The position numbers were made by a program, and so were the translations under genes. A DNA stretch of 49,071 bases, taken from positions 1-49,071 of the forward strand of contig JAGBJT010000018.1 in NCBI GenBank assembly GCA_017934275.1, given 5' to 3'. The notes beneath the pieces are model-generated. The model was not told the origin of the DNA. It worked only from the letters and a program-made list of their open reading frames with translations, and did not search any database. Positions 8,338-16,901 of the stretch are shown here, one piece after another (position 1 is the stretch's first letter; each line of letters starts with the position of its first letter). Source of the stretch: Cardiobacteriaceae bacterium. GTDB taxonomy: Bacteria; Pseudomonadota; Gammaproteobacteria; Cardiobacteriales; Cardiobacteriaceae.

Positions 8338-9321
8338 TTAAAACTTGGCACCCATTTTTTTAAGTGGTGCTTTTAAATGTTGTATTTTTGAATACTCCAG
8401 AGGATAGTTTTTATCTCCTGTGCTTGCGCTCCAATGATAGCTACTGTCGTTAGTGTCTTGAAACTTATGGACATTACCGTATTCATCTACGGCATATCTA
8501 GCATCATCACCTGAAAATTTCACAGATTTTTTGAATAAATCCAGAGAATTTTTTGGTTCTGTTCCCACCCTTTTGGGGTTATATCCGTTATTACCAGGCG
8601 TATGTTTTGGGTTTGATTTGTAATAAAGTTCTTCCCCTGCATCAGTTCTAACTTTTACTTTATTTGGTTGTGGTGGCGGCACATTGTAATCCGAATCTCT
8701 CTTGTTATTGCCTTCTGGATTATTTGGATTAGAGCTTGAAGAATTACTTTCAGTTGATACTAAATTCCATCTTCCGCTTGGATTATTATCTTTTCGTTTT
8801 GCGTTAAAAACTGCTTCTGCTTTGACGGGGTCGGTTTCAACAATACGGATAAACCGCTCGATTTCATCGATACCCACTCCCATTACATAGCGCATAATGG
8901 TGTGAATTTCAGCGATATTTTGTTCCTGAATTGCCCGCAAAAGAGCTAGCCAAACGCTATCATTTATTTGCACCCCTTTTGCTCTTCCGATATAACTGTT
9001 TGCGGTAGAAAATGCTATTCTTGTGGCTATTTCAGGTTGATTTTTACTTACTTCTTGTTTGTCAATTGGTTTGCAAAGAGTTTTTATTATTTCATCTTGT
9101 TCTTTTCTTTTTTGCAGTATTTCCGCATAAGTTAATTCTCTTAATTGATTTTCTTCTTTAATATAAACTGGTTTTGATATATCAAGCAATTTTTTCTGAT
9201 TATTTTGAGCTTGTTCGCATCTTTCTAAACGGCTGATTATTTGTGAATTATTTTCATTTTCGGCAAATGAAAAGTTGATAAAGAGTAAGAAAAATAAAGT
9301 AAAGATAAGCTTTTTGCTCAT
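8338..9321 (-). CDS. Sec-exported small polymorphic toxin-like protein
   Basis: 327 residues. A clear signal peptide spans about 1-20 (MSKKLIFTLFFLLFINFSFA, then ENEN). A helical, charged middle region (about 21-170) is followed by a low-complexity Ser/Asn/Pro linker (about 170-215). The compact C-terminal segment contains NPKHTPG, GYNPKRVGTEPKNSLDLF, RYAVDEYGNVHKFQ and YHWSASTGD. From memory, patterns of the type PKHTPG...EPKNSLELF...YA-D--GNIHRF...HWSGST occur at the C-termini of Rhs/CDI-like toxins; I do not know the enzymatic activity. A GTEPKNS boundary after a linker and a small gene directly downstream fit a toxin-immunity pair. The gene is far shorter than Rhs or CdiA proteins. It may act in the periplasm or be released. 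Confidence 0.55.
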   Translation of the reverse strand: MSKKLIFTLFFLLFINFSFAENENNSQIISRLERCEQAQNNQKKLLDISKPVYIKEENQLRELTYAEILQKRKEQDEIIKTLCKPIDKQEVSKNQPEIATRIAFSTANSYIGRAKGVQINDSVWLALLRAIQEQNIAEIHTIMRYVMGVGIDEIERFIRIVETDPVKAEAVFNAKRKDNNPSGRWNLVSTESNSSSSNPNNPEGNNKRDSDYNVPPPQPNKVKVRTDAGEELYYKSNPKHTPGNNGYNPKRVGTEPKNSLDLFKKSVKFSGDDARYAVDEYGNVHKFQDTNDSSYHWSASTGDKNYPLEYSKIQHLKAPLKKMGAKF

Positions 9322-9361
9322 TAAAAAATTTCCTATTGAATGTATGAAATAAATATACTAG

Positions 9362-10801
9362 CTAACTTTGTACCAATATGCAACTTTCCCCCAAATTGCG
9401 GCTTCTTGCCTGATTTGACTTCCACATTTGCCTAAAATTATTCCCTAACCAGAATGATTGCACTTCTTCGTTAAAGCTATAAATTACTCCCAATTGGTAA
9501 TTGTTTGGCAAGATTTCTATTGTTTTTTTTATCAAATTTGCTCCGATTTTTTGGCGGCGTAATTCTTCGGCGACCGCAATGCGGCAAACTCTTGCGATTT
9601 GTATTTTTCCCCAAGCAGGATTTTTAGTATTAAATAAAAGTTGCTGCATCAAAATTCTGCCGCGTGGTCGAGATGTGCCAGAAATTACCGCGGAAATTGT
9701 TTCATCAGGCAGGGGAGTTTCGATTTTTGTCTGACAAATACCGATGATTTGTCCTAATTTGTTTTCGGCGACAACTAAAATTTGCAGGGGAATATCGAGC
9801 AGAATTTTTATATCTTCGGGGCGGTTGCGGTAATGCGCTTGGTTGAGCAGCGCGACGATTTGTGCAAGAAGATATTCATTTTCGAACAGTTCTTGTTGAG
9901 TAACGGAACGGAAATTTATCTCTTCGGTGCTGCTGTTTGTATCAATTTTGTATTCAAAATCACGACAAAATATAGCATTTAAGCAGGAAGACAGATGGTC
10001 TTCATTGGAAAAACGGTAGCTTTCGGATAAATATATAACTTCCGAATTATTGCTAATTAGCGGCAAAGTTTTAATAAGGAAATAATTAGCTGAGCCTTCA
10101 TAACCTTCAAGTGATGTTGCAAGGGAAAAATTGGGATATTTTTTAATTAGTTCAAATAGTTGCAAGGGGGCAATTGCAGCTGATTCATCGATAAGAAGAT
10201 ATTTTGCACCGATATTACGGCGAATTGTTTCATCTGGGGGTAAAAAAAATATCTTTGATAGTTGAAAATTTTCTAGTTGAGAGCGGAAATTTAATAAGTT
10301 ATTTTGAAAAGGCGCAACAATCAAAAGAGGGTAAATATTTTTATTCAATAGATATTTTGCTTTTTCGGCGAGGAGAGTGGATTTTCCCGCACCACGACAG
10401 CCGATTAAGCATTGAATTTTCTCGGTTTGGATATTTATTTCTTGCTCTGATGATTTGAGTTCTGCGGAAATAAAATTTTTCTGTTTGATAATATTTTCTA
10501 ATCTTCGATTAAAAAAATCATTGCATAGCTGAAAATCTGTCAAATAGTCCAATTTTTTTAATAAATCAGGGTCGCCATTCGGATAATTTTTTGGTAAATA
10601 GAGGTGAAAATTTTTACCGTCGATTAAAGTTCCAGCAATTGCGAGACAAGCATTGGGATTTAAGCCTTGTTCTGCACTGTAATATATATCTTGCGAGTAA
10701 TTGATACCGAGAATTTTGCGGTAATTTTCAAGCTTTATATCTCTGCCAAAAACCTCTTTTTTTGGCAAATCATCTTTTTCTATCAAAATCAATTTACGCA
10801 T
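9362..10801 (-). CDS. tmcA: TmcA-like RNA helicase/N-acetyltransferase (short form)
   Basis: TmcA acetylates the wobble cytidine of elongator tRNA-Met using ATP and acetyl-CoA. Here I see a helicase-type Walker A motif (GCRGAGKST, about residues 132-140), a Walker B-like LLIDESAAI, the SLEGYEGSA segment, and a GNAT domain (from about 335) with RIAVAEELRRQKIGANLI. I choose ATG 10801 (MRKLILIEKDD), which overlaps the lnt stop as ATGCGTAA, over an upstream frame inside lnt. At 479 residues it is much shorter than E. coli TmcA (about 670). The N-terminal domain is reduced and the protein stops soon after the GNAT core, so the C-terminal tRNA-binding tail appears absent. It is co-transcribed with lnt. 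Confidence 0.75.
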   Translation of the reverse strand: MRKLILIEKDDLPKKEVFGRDIKLENYRKILGINYSQDIYYSAEQGLNPNACLAIAGTLIDGKNFHLYLPKNYPNGDPDLLKKLDYLTDFQLCNDFFNRRLENIIKQKNFISAELKSSEQEINIQTEKIQCLIGCRGAGKSTLLAEKAKYLLNKNIYPLLIVAPFQNNLLNFRSQLENFQLSKIFFLPPDETIRRNIGAKYLLIDESAAIAPLQLFELIKKYPNFSLATSLEGYEGSANYFLIKTLPLISNNSEVIYLSESYRFSNEDHLSSCLNAIFCRDFEYKIDTNSSTEEINFRSVTQQELFENEYLLAQIVALLNQAHYRNRPEDIKILLDIPLQILVVAENKLGQIIGICQTKIETPLPDETISAVISGTSRPRGRILMQQLLFNTKNPAWGKIQIARVCRIAVAEELRRQKIGANLIKKTIEILPNNYQLGVIYSFNEEVQSFWLGNNFRQMWKSNQARSRNLGESCILVQS

Positions 10802-12329
10802 TTTTGGTATGGCTTTGTCCGTCAAATTTATGACAAATGAATGCAATTAGCGCAAAATAGATGAATAAAAAGCCGAATATCAGCCAGTTACCAAAGCGTG
10901 CATACGGTGTGAGTCCTTTTCTAATTTCGATGAATGAGGACAGCACAAACTCTTCATTGACGGGGGCGCGGTCGCGGATTTTACCGTTTGCGGCAATTGT
11001 CGCGGTTATGCCATCATTTGTCGCACGGGCAAGGTCGCGACCTAATTCAATCGAGCGCATTTGCTGCATTTCTAAATGCTGCGCCGCCGCGCGTGAGCCG
11101 CTAAACCAACCGTCGTTGGAAATATTGACTAAAAAATCGCTTTCTGGCAGAAATGAATTACGCATAACTCGACCGAATGCGCCTTCGAAACAGATTGATG
11201 CGGCAATTTTATTATTTCCTGCGGTTAATATTTCTTGCCGTTTTCCACCGCGGGAAAAATCACTCAACGGAATATCAACAAATTTAAGGAAAAAGCTAAA
11301 TAAAAACTTCATCGGAATATATTCACCGAAAGGTAGCAGATGATCTTTGGAATATTTACCTTGACCGTCTCCGAGAATTAGTAGTGAATTGTAATATATA
11401 TCAGTGTTTTTGCCATACGATGGAATACCGACGATAAGCGTTTGTCCGCGTTTTTTATACACTTGGTCGAGGTCGGCGAGCAAATCTTGCGCATCATCTG
11501 CCATAAAAGGAATTGCGGTTTCTGGCCAAATGATGATTTTTTCTTTGAGGTCATTGCTGATTTTTATATATTTTTCAACATCTTTTCCCATTTGCTCGAT
11601 ATTGAATTTGGTGTATTGGGCGATATTTCCCTGTACGAGCGCAAGCTGGACTTTCTCGCCAGTATTTTCTGTCCAACGGATAAAACCGCAAATTATTGAG
11701 ATTAAGAGGAAAGAAATAAATGCGCATAGATAGAAAATTTTTCTCCTAACAATGTAAAAAGCAAACAGGGAAGATGATAAATATAAAACAAAACTAATTA
11801 AAAAAACTCCGCCTAACGGTGCAAAATTTTTTAGTGGAGAGTATAGTTGTGAATATCCCGCTGAAAGCCAAGGAAAACCGCTGATTAAATAAGCCCGTAA
11901 TAATTCCGCCAAGGTTAAGAATAAAGGTATAAAAAACAGGCGTTTAACTGAATTTTTATCCGAATATTTATTTACAAAAAATCCCGCAAAAGCAGGAAAT
12001 AAAGATAAATAAATCACCAAACCGATATTGGCAGCAATTGCGAAAACAATATGAGCACTACCGTATTTCCATAAACTAATATAAACCCAAGCAACGCCCG
12101 TTCCGAAAGAGCATAAACCGAAAATAAAACCGATTAAAAACTTGCTTTTATCTGAATTTAGAAATAAATAACAAAGTCCGATTAAAGATAAAAAAGCCAG
12201 AGGAAAAACTTGAAAGGGGGCAAATGCGAAGGGGTAAATTAAACCGCAAATTGCCGTAAAGAGGTAAGAATTATTGAATATCTTTTTGATTATTTGTGGT
12301 TGCAAAAACAATCGCGGAAGTTTAGGCAT
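10794..12329 (-). CDS. lnt: Apolipoprotein N-acyltransferase
   Basis: Inner-membrane enzyme that adds the third acyl chain to lipoproteins. The 511-residue protein has a hydrophobic N-terminal half with several membrane segments and a C-terminal carbon-nitrogen hydrolase domain. The catalytic triad is visible: Glu in IIWPETAIPF (about 270), Lys in KDHLLPFGEYIP (about 328) and Cys in ICFEGAFG (about 376). A final membrane segment follows (WLIFGFLFIYFALIAFI). Length matches the family (E. coli 512). The stop overlaps the start of the tmcA-like gene by 8 bases, so translation is probably coupled. Confidence 0.95.
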   Translation of the reverse strand: MPKLPRLFLQPQIIKKIFNNSYLFTAICGLIYPFAFAPFQVFPLAFLSLIGLCYLFLNSDKSKFLIGFIFGLCSFGTGVAWVYISLWKYGSAHIVFAIAANIGLVIYLSLFPAFAGFFVNKYSDKNSVKRLFFIPLFLTLAELLRAYLISGFPWLSAGYSQLYSPLKNFAPLGGVFLISFVLYLSSSLFAFYIVRRKIFYLCAFISFLLISIICGFIRWTENTGEKVQLALVQGNIAQYTKFNIEQMGKDVEKYIKISNDLKEKIIIWPETAIPFMADDAQDLLADLDQVYKKRGQTLIVGIPSYGKNTDIYYNSLLILGDGQGKYSKDHLLPFGEYIPMKFLFSFFLKFVDIPLSDFSRGGKRQEILTAGNNKIAASICFEGAFGRVMRNSFLPESDFLVNISNDGWFSGSRAAAQHLEMQQMRSIELGRDLARATNDGITATIAANGKIRDRAPVNEEFVLSSFIEIRKGLTPYARFGNWLIFGFLFIYFALIAFICHKFDGQSHTKNA

Positions 12330-12371
12330 AATTTATAAACTTAAAATAATAATTTCTTGAATACGCAAAAT

Positions 12372-12403
12372 AAAAAGTAGGGCAGTTAGCCCCACTTTTT
12401 TTG
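12372..12403 (-). terminator. Terminator after the TenA-domain gene
   Basis: An imperfect stem (AAAGTAGGGC with GCCCCACTTT, loop AGTTA) followed on the minus strand by a T run. It lies between the TenA-domain stop (12417) and the lnt start (12329). Confidence 0.7.
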
Positions 12404-12416
12404 TTTGAAAAGAGAT

Positions 12417-13682
12417 TTATTTTTTATCATCATCTTTTGCCGCTGCTTTACTCGCTTGCTCTAATGCTCTTTTTCTCGCTTCTGACATTGGCACGGCATT
12501 TTTTTCTGGCGTTTCGGTTGCGGCTCTATTTGCTGCTTCCATTGCTCTTCTTCTAGCATCTGACATCGGGCGAGAATTATCGCTATTAGTTGCCGATTTG
12601 CTTGAAGCTTCCATTGCTCTTTGTCGTGCATTAGAAATCATTGATTTTGGCGTAGTGCCTTGATAATTATCATCTTCTTGATTATTTTCCGCTGCATTTG
12701 TTTCTTTTATTGCTGGTCTTGCTGATTGTTTTTTAGCTTCTTGCGGTTTATTTTCTTCGCTCTTTTGCGGTTTATCTTCTACTATTTCGACATTATCTTG
12801 GGCAGAAATTTTCTCAACCATTTCATCTGTTGCGACTTTTTTCGGCTCGGCGATAACTTCTTCTTTAACGATTGGTTTTGGTTCTGTGGTAGCTGTTTTT
12901 GCTGCTTCTTTTATTGCTGGTTTGGAATTGTTACTGTCGCTTGCAGTTGCATCATCTTCTGATTTTTTATTTTTGCGCATTATTTTCCACAAGCTTTCCT
13001 GATTAGATTTTTTATTGCCAACTTCCCAAGCATAATTCCAAAAATCAAGTTCATATTCACTACACCGAAGGAATATTTCTTCATACCTTTCATACTCTTG
13101 CGGAGTTGATTTAGCGGTAAGTTTGTCGAAAAAGTTGATTAAATCCTGATTATTTGCCGCATAGTCGTCTGATGAATAGTCGCTTACCCATTTGCCGAAT
13201 AATTTATGCTCTTTTGCTTTGGGATTATTTTTCACGATTTGTGCTGCAATTTCGCTATAACTCCAAGCGCAAGACAATATCGCTGCAAGTATCTCTTTGA
13301 CACCGTATTGATATGCACAGTGAAGCATATAAGAAGTATATGAACGGTTATTTACCGACATAGAAGTTTTTAATGCTTGCTCATTAGAGATGCCAAATTG
13401 CTGCATATATTTACGGTGAATATTCATCTCTGAATTGAGCATAAAGTAAATGCTATCGGAGAAAAGTCGCATTGTCTCTTCGTTATCGGCTTTTGCGATG
13501 CCAAGAGCATAAACCTTCATATATTCATAAAGGTATAAATAATCCTGCACAAGATAGGCGGCAAACTTATTTTGTTCTAGCGTTCCATCGGTAATGTTTT
13601 GGATAAAGGGGTGAGAATGATATTGCTGCCAGATGTCCTTTGCGGCATTATGTAATTTAGAGCTAGTTGTTTTTGAGTTCAT
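12417..13682 (-). CDS. TenA/THI-4 family protein with a long repeat-bearing C-terminal tail
   Basis: The first about 225 residues match TenA (aminopyrimidine aminohydrolase, thiamin salvage): Cys in LSCAWSYSEIA near 136 and Glu in SEYELDFWNYAW near 207 lie close to Bacillus Cys135 and Glu205. The remaining about 190 residues are a disordered tail rich in Ala, Glu, Lys, Asn and Asp. It ends with three related units, MISNARQRAMEASSK, MSDARRRAMEAANR and MSEARKRALEQASK. Ordinary TenA proteins end after the helical domain (about 230 residues). The tail could be a nucleic-acid or membrane contact module; its function is unknown. No other thiamin genes are nearby. Repeat copy 1 lies 50 bp upstream of its start. 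Confidence 0.75.
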   Translation of the reverse strand: MNSKTTSSKLHNAAKDIWQQYHSHPFIQNITDGTLEQNKFAAYLVQDYLYLYEYMKVYALGIAKADNEETMRLFSDSIYFMLNSEMNIHRKYMQQFGISNEQALKTSMSVNNRSYTSYMLHCAYQYGVKEILAAILSCAWSYSEIAAQIVKNNPKAKEHKLFGKWVSDYSSDDYAANNQDLINFFDKLTAKSTPQEYERYEEIFLRCSEYELDFWNYAWEVGNKKSNQESLWKIMRKNKKSEDDATASDSNNSKPAIKEAAKTATTEPKPIVKEEVIAEPKKVATDEMVEKISAQDNVEIVEDKPQKSEENKPQEAKKQSARPAIKETNAAENNQEDDNYQGTTPKSMISNARQRAMEASSKSATNSDNSRPMSDARRRAMEAANRAATETPEKNAVPMSEARKRALEQASKAAAKDDDKK

Positions 13683-13731
13683 CGTTTTTCCTTAAAGACT
13701 AAAAATAAAGAATAAGTAATTTTTTAAGCTA

Positions 13732-13838
13732 TATAGTCGTTTCACTTCAAAATAATACTGCGTTAGCTTCGCCTCGCCGTATTAGGTATACTGTCTTCGG
13801 CTCGCTGCCTTGTCTTATTTTGAATTGAAACGACTATA
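13732..13838. mobile_element. Correia-like inverted-repeat element, copy 1
   Basis: 107 bp including flanking TA on both sides. The ends form a 22-bp inverted repeat with one mismatch (TAGTCGTTTCAcTTC against TAGTCGTTTCAaTTC). The centre contains TTCGCCTCGCCGTATTA and ACTGTCTTCGGCTCG blocks. It ends 5 bp from the plsC stop and lies upstream of the TenA-domain gene. It carries TATACT, a possible -10 hexamer. Confidence 0.9.
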
Positions 13839-13843
13839 AAAAC

Positions 13844-14593
13844 TCATATCAATTTTCGTTTTGCTAATTCCTCTGCCTGAATTTTGTCTCGCATTTGTCG
13901 GACAATGTCCTCAATTTCGGCGTTAATTGCATCGGCTTTGCGTTTATTTGGTTCGACTGGTTTTCCGACTTCCACCGTTATTGTGCCAGGCATAATCCAA
14001 CCGCTGCGTGGCCAAAACATTCCCGCATTATGCGCAATCGGCAAAATCGGCGCGGCAAGTCTTTCGGCAATTTTTGCTGCCCCTTGCTTGAATTTTATCG
14101 GTGCATCGTAAGGAAAGCGGTGTCCTTCGGGAAAAATCACGATGGAATAACCTGCATTGAGCCGTTGTTTGCCCTGCACTAAAACTTGCGCCAGAGCTCG
14201 TTTGCCTTTTTGACGGTTAATTGCGATTGGTTTGACCGAGGCGATTGCCCAACCGAAAAACGGAATGCGCAGGAGTTCGCGTTTGAGTACCCAGACTTGC
14301 TTGCGCAAAATTAGCGGTAAAAATACGGTTTCCCAAGCGGATTGATGATTTGCTACGACAACTACCGCTGTTTGTGGCACATTTTCCTCGCCGCGCACTT
14401 GCCATTTCAAACCGCAAATAACTCGTAATAACCACATTGTGCTGTCTGACCAGTGTGTTGCAAAATAATGCCTAATTTCAAAGCGAAGAGGTAGAGATAA
14501 AACAATCGCGACTGACCAAAAAAAAATGCAGAAACTCCAAGCGATATAAAAGATAACGGTGCGGACTTTGCAAGAAAAAGGAACTTTGTTCAT
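13844..14593 (-). CDS. plsC: 1-acyl-sn-glycerol-3-phosphate acyltransferase
   Basis: Converts lysophosphatidic acid to phosphatidic acid at the inner membrane. The 249-residue protein has an N-terminal hydrophobic segment (about 12-34) and the acyltransferase motif NHQSAWET (His83, with Glu88 where the generic motif has Asp; HQS-WET is usual in this subfamily). Motif III appears as FPEGHRFPYDAP (the generic form is FPEGT). Length is typical. The gene follows gmhB on the same strand after a 90-bp gap, an arrangement I recall in Neisseria. Repeat copy 1 abuts the 3' end. Confidence 0.9.
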   Translation of the reverse strand: MNKVPFSCKVRTVIFYIAWSFCIFFWSVAIVLSLPLRFEIRHYFATHWSDSTMWLLRVICGLKWQVRGEENVPQTAVVVVANHQSAWETVFLPLILRKQVWVLKRELLRIPFFGWAIASVKPIAINRQKGKRALAQVLVQGKQRLNAGYSIVIFPEGHRFPYDAPIKFKQGAAKIAERLAAPILPIAHNAGMFWPRSGWIMPGTITVEVGKPVEPNKRKADAINAEIEDIVRQMRDKIQAEELAKRKLI

Positions 14594-14683
14594 ATAAAAA
14601 GATTTTTTATTTATTCGAGTTTATTTTAACCGCTTAAAGCGAATTTTTTCTACTGTTTTATTTAATTTAAGCATCTGTTATGT

Positions 14684-15241
14684 TTAATTGTCTTTATAAA
14701 AACCGCTAGCTAATAAATATTCGACCGCGGTAAGTAAATCTGGGAAAAAGGCAATATTTTCTAGCTCTTTTGCATATTTTTCTTTTGTTTTGTAACCTTT
14801 ACCCGTGCCAACCAACATCGGAATTGCCCCAGCGCGTTTTGCCACTTGAATATCTTTGTAATCATCACCGATATACGGCACATTTTTAAGGCTAGTTAAA
14901 GCGAAATTTTTCATCTGTTTGATGAGCATTCCAGGATTTGGTTTGCGCATCGGGTGATTGTCATCAGCGGAAGAGCAATATTCAATTTTTAACTCTCCAC
15001 CGCCATTTTTTTTCACCTCTTTTTGCATTTTTTGATGAATTGCAGATAAATCTTCTTCGCTATAAATACCTTTTTCTATTCCCGCTTGGTTAGTGCAAAT
15101 CCCAACTTTTATACCGCGAGCTTCAAGCAATTGTAGAGCTTGCAGAGCTTGCGGAAAAAGGACTAGTTCTTCGGGAGTTTTTACATAATCCGCTCGGTCT
15201 TGATTGATTACTCCGTCGCGGTCGAGAAGGATTAGTTTCAT
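14684..15241 (-). CDS. gmhB: D-glycero-beta-D-manno-heptose 1,7-bisphosphate 7-phosphatase
   Basis: HAD-superfamily phosphatase that makes heptose 1-phosphate for ADP-heptose and the LPS inner core. The 185-residue protein starts with the nucleophile motif LLDRDGVINQD (Asp7, Asp9). It also shows CTNQAGIEKG, RKPNPGM with the motif III Lys, and YIGDDYKDIQVAKRAG with the Mg-binding Asp pair. Length is normal for the family. It starts 2 bp after the stop of the DUF455 gene, so the two are translationally linked. Confidence 0.9.
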   Translation of the reverse strand: MKLILLDRDGVINQDRADYVKTPEELVLFPQALQALQLLEARGIKVGICTNQAGIEKGIYSEEDLSAIHQKMQKEVKKNGGGELKIEYCSSADDNHPMRKPNPGMLIKQMKNFALTSLKNVPYIGDDYKDIQVAKRAGAIPMLVGTGKGYKTKEKYAKELENIAFFPDLLTAVEYLLASGFYKDN

Positions 15242-15243
15242 TT

Positions 15244-16044
15244 TTACTCCGCCAAATTTTGCAATAGCGCAATCTCTAAATCATCAAATCCCGCCTGTAA
15301 GCGCGCTTCGATGTTAAACGGTCCTTTGATTTTTGCTTTGAGATAGCCAGTGAGTAGTTCGGTGAATTTTTCGCGGTAGTCGATATTTCTCTGTTCGCAG
15401 CAATATTTGAACCAATGCGAGCCGATAGCAACATGCCCGTGTTCCTCGCGGTAGATGATGTCGAGGAGTTTAGCGGTGCGAGTTTCCCCGATATCGCGGA
15501 GTTTTTCCTGAATTTTCGGCGTTACATCAAGTCCGCGCGCTTCCATCACGCGTGGCACGAGAGCCATTCGCACCATCGGGTCGTATTCCGTTTCGTGGCA
15601 AGCTTCCCAGAGCCCAGCGTGTGCGGGAAAATCCCCGTAATCCGCACCAATTTCGCGCAATCTTTGCAAAATCAGCGAGAAGTGATAGCACTCTTCCTTG
15701 GCAACTTGTAGCCAGTCGCGAGTGAATTGTTCAGGCATCTCCTGAAAGCGGTAAGCGGCATCGAGCGCGAGATTTATCGCGTTGAATTCAATATGACAGA
15801 CGGCGTGCAACATTGCCTGCAAACCTTCCAACGAGCCAATTCGCCGCCGCGGCACATCTTTTGGCGAGACGATTTCGGGTTTATCTGGTCTTCCAGCGTC
15901 GGAAATTGACAGAACTTCCGTCTTTTCGCGCTGAAATAAACCGTCCTTGTAGCCGAAAAATAGGGCATAAGTTTGCTGGATTTTGTCGAATGGATCTTTT
16001 GCCATTAAGGCTTGGTAGATTGCGGTAAAAATATTGTCATTCAT
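15244..16044 (-). CDS. DUF455 family ferritin-like protein
   Basis: A 266-residue helical protein of the DUF455 family, which has a ferritin-like four-helix di-iron fold. Putative metal ligands are visible as HIEFNAINLALD, KEECYHFSLI, ACHETEYDPM and REEHGHVAIGSHW. I choose ATG 16044 (MNDNIFTAIYQ). The longer TTG-initiated frame (16062) would take its first six codons from repeat copy 2. The best Shine-Dalgarno, GGAG seven bases upstream of ATG 16044, is itself inside the end of that repeat. The molecular role of the family is not established; some members are near tRNA-modification or LPS genes. The gene is tightly linked to gmhB. Confidence 0.8.
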   Translation of the reverse strand: MNDNIFTAIYQALMAKDPFDKIQQTYALFFGYKDGLFQREKTEVLSISDAGRPDKPEIVSPKDVPRRRIGSLEGLQAMLHAVCHIEFNAINLALDAAYRFQEMPEQFTRDWLQVAKEECYHFSLILQRLREIGADYGDFPAHAGLWEACHETEYDPMVRMALVPRVMEARGLDVTPKIQEKLRDIGETRTAKLLDIIYREEHGHVAIGSHWFKYCCEQRNIDYREKFTELLTGYLKAKIKGPFNIEARLQAGFDDLEIALLQNLAE

Positions 16045-16147
16045 ATAGTCGCTCCAATTCAAAATAATACTGCGTTAGCTGCGCCTCGCCGTATTAGGCA
16101 TACTGTCTTCGGCTTGGCCTTATCTTATTTTGAATTGGAGCGACTAT
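16044..16147. mobile_element. Correia-like element, copy 2 (variant ends)
   Basis: Same architecture as the other copies, but both ends carry the variant TAGTCGCTCCAATTC and its exact complement GAATTGGAGCGACTA. The change is thus matched on both arms. The right flank is TT instead of TA. The core is more diverged (GGCTTGGCCTTATC). The left arm on the minus strand supplies GGAG upstream of the DUF455 start. Confidence 0.85.
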
Positions 16148-16192
16148 TTTGTCAATGCCAATAAACAGTGCAAAAATTTTTGACGGACAGTG

Positions 16193-16837
16193 TTATTTTT
16201 TATTTCTATCGATATTTTTTATCGCTTTTGTGCAATCTTGCGGCATTGCATTATTAAATCTTGCTTCGACATTTTCCCAATTAACGATATTCCAAAAAGC
16301 CTTTACATAGTCATTTTTTACATTGAAATAGTCCAAATAAAAAGCGTGTTCCCACATATCTAAAAGTAGCAAGGGGGTAATATTTAACGGTAAATTATTT
16401 TGATGATCATAAAATTGCAAAATAACTAGATTTTCAGAAGTTCTATCAAGTCCTAAACAAGCCCAACCAGAGCCTTGAATTGAAGTAGCTGCGGCGGTAA
16501 ATTGAGCTTGAAAATTGCTAAAAGAGCCGAAAAATTCTTTAATTGCATAGGCAATTTCTCCAGTAGCTTCGCCGCCTGCTTTCGGTGCAAGATTGGTCCA
16601 GAAAATGCAGTGATTATTATGTCCTGCAAGATTGAAAGCCAAATCTTTAGAGTATTGATTTATTAAGGAAAAATCATTATTTTTTCTTGCATTTTCGAGA
16701 TTTTCCAAAGCTTTATTTGCACCTGCTACATAAGCCGCGTGATGTTTGTCGTGATGCAATTGCATTATTTTTGCGGAAATATGCGGTTCAAGTGCAGCAT
16801 AATCATACGGTAAATCAGGAAGAGTGTATTTATTCAT
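16193..16837 (-). CDS. sodA: Superoxide dismutase (Mn/Fe family)
   Basis: Dismutates superoxide using Mn or Fe. 214 residues. Metal ligands fit the family: His28 in LHHDKHH, His76 in [10 protein letters not shown], and Asp and His in [13 protein letters not shown]. Further signatures are GSGWACLG and [13 protein letters not shown]. Gly at the position before HNNH and a Gln in YDHQNN are closer to the Mn-type pattern than to Fe-SOD, which has Gln in the first site, so sodA is a better guess than sodB but is not proven. A good AAGGAG Shine-Dalgarno precedes the start. Monocistronic. Confidence 0.9.
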   Translation of the reverse strand: MNKYTLPDLPYDYAALEPHISAKIMQLHHDKHHAAYVAGANKALENLENARKNNDFSLINQYSKDLAFNLAGHNNHCIFWTNLAPKAGGEATGEIAYAIKEFFGSFSNFQAQFTAAATSIQGSGWACLGLDRTSENLVILQFYDHQNNLPLNITPLLLLDMWEHAFYLDYFNVKNDYVKAFWNIVNWENVEARFNNAMPQDCTKAIKNIDRNKK

Positions 16838-16901
16838 AAAAGCTCCTTGAAGTATTACGGTAATAAAGAATAAGTTATAAATAAAGCCGTTATTTGCTTT
16901 A

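Noticed and set aside
16044-16062. TTG start giving MNWSDY before the DUF455 protein
   Set aside because: These codons are repeat sequence, and GGAG is placed correctly for the downstream ATG.
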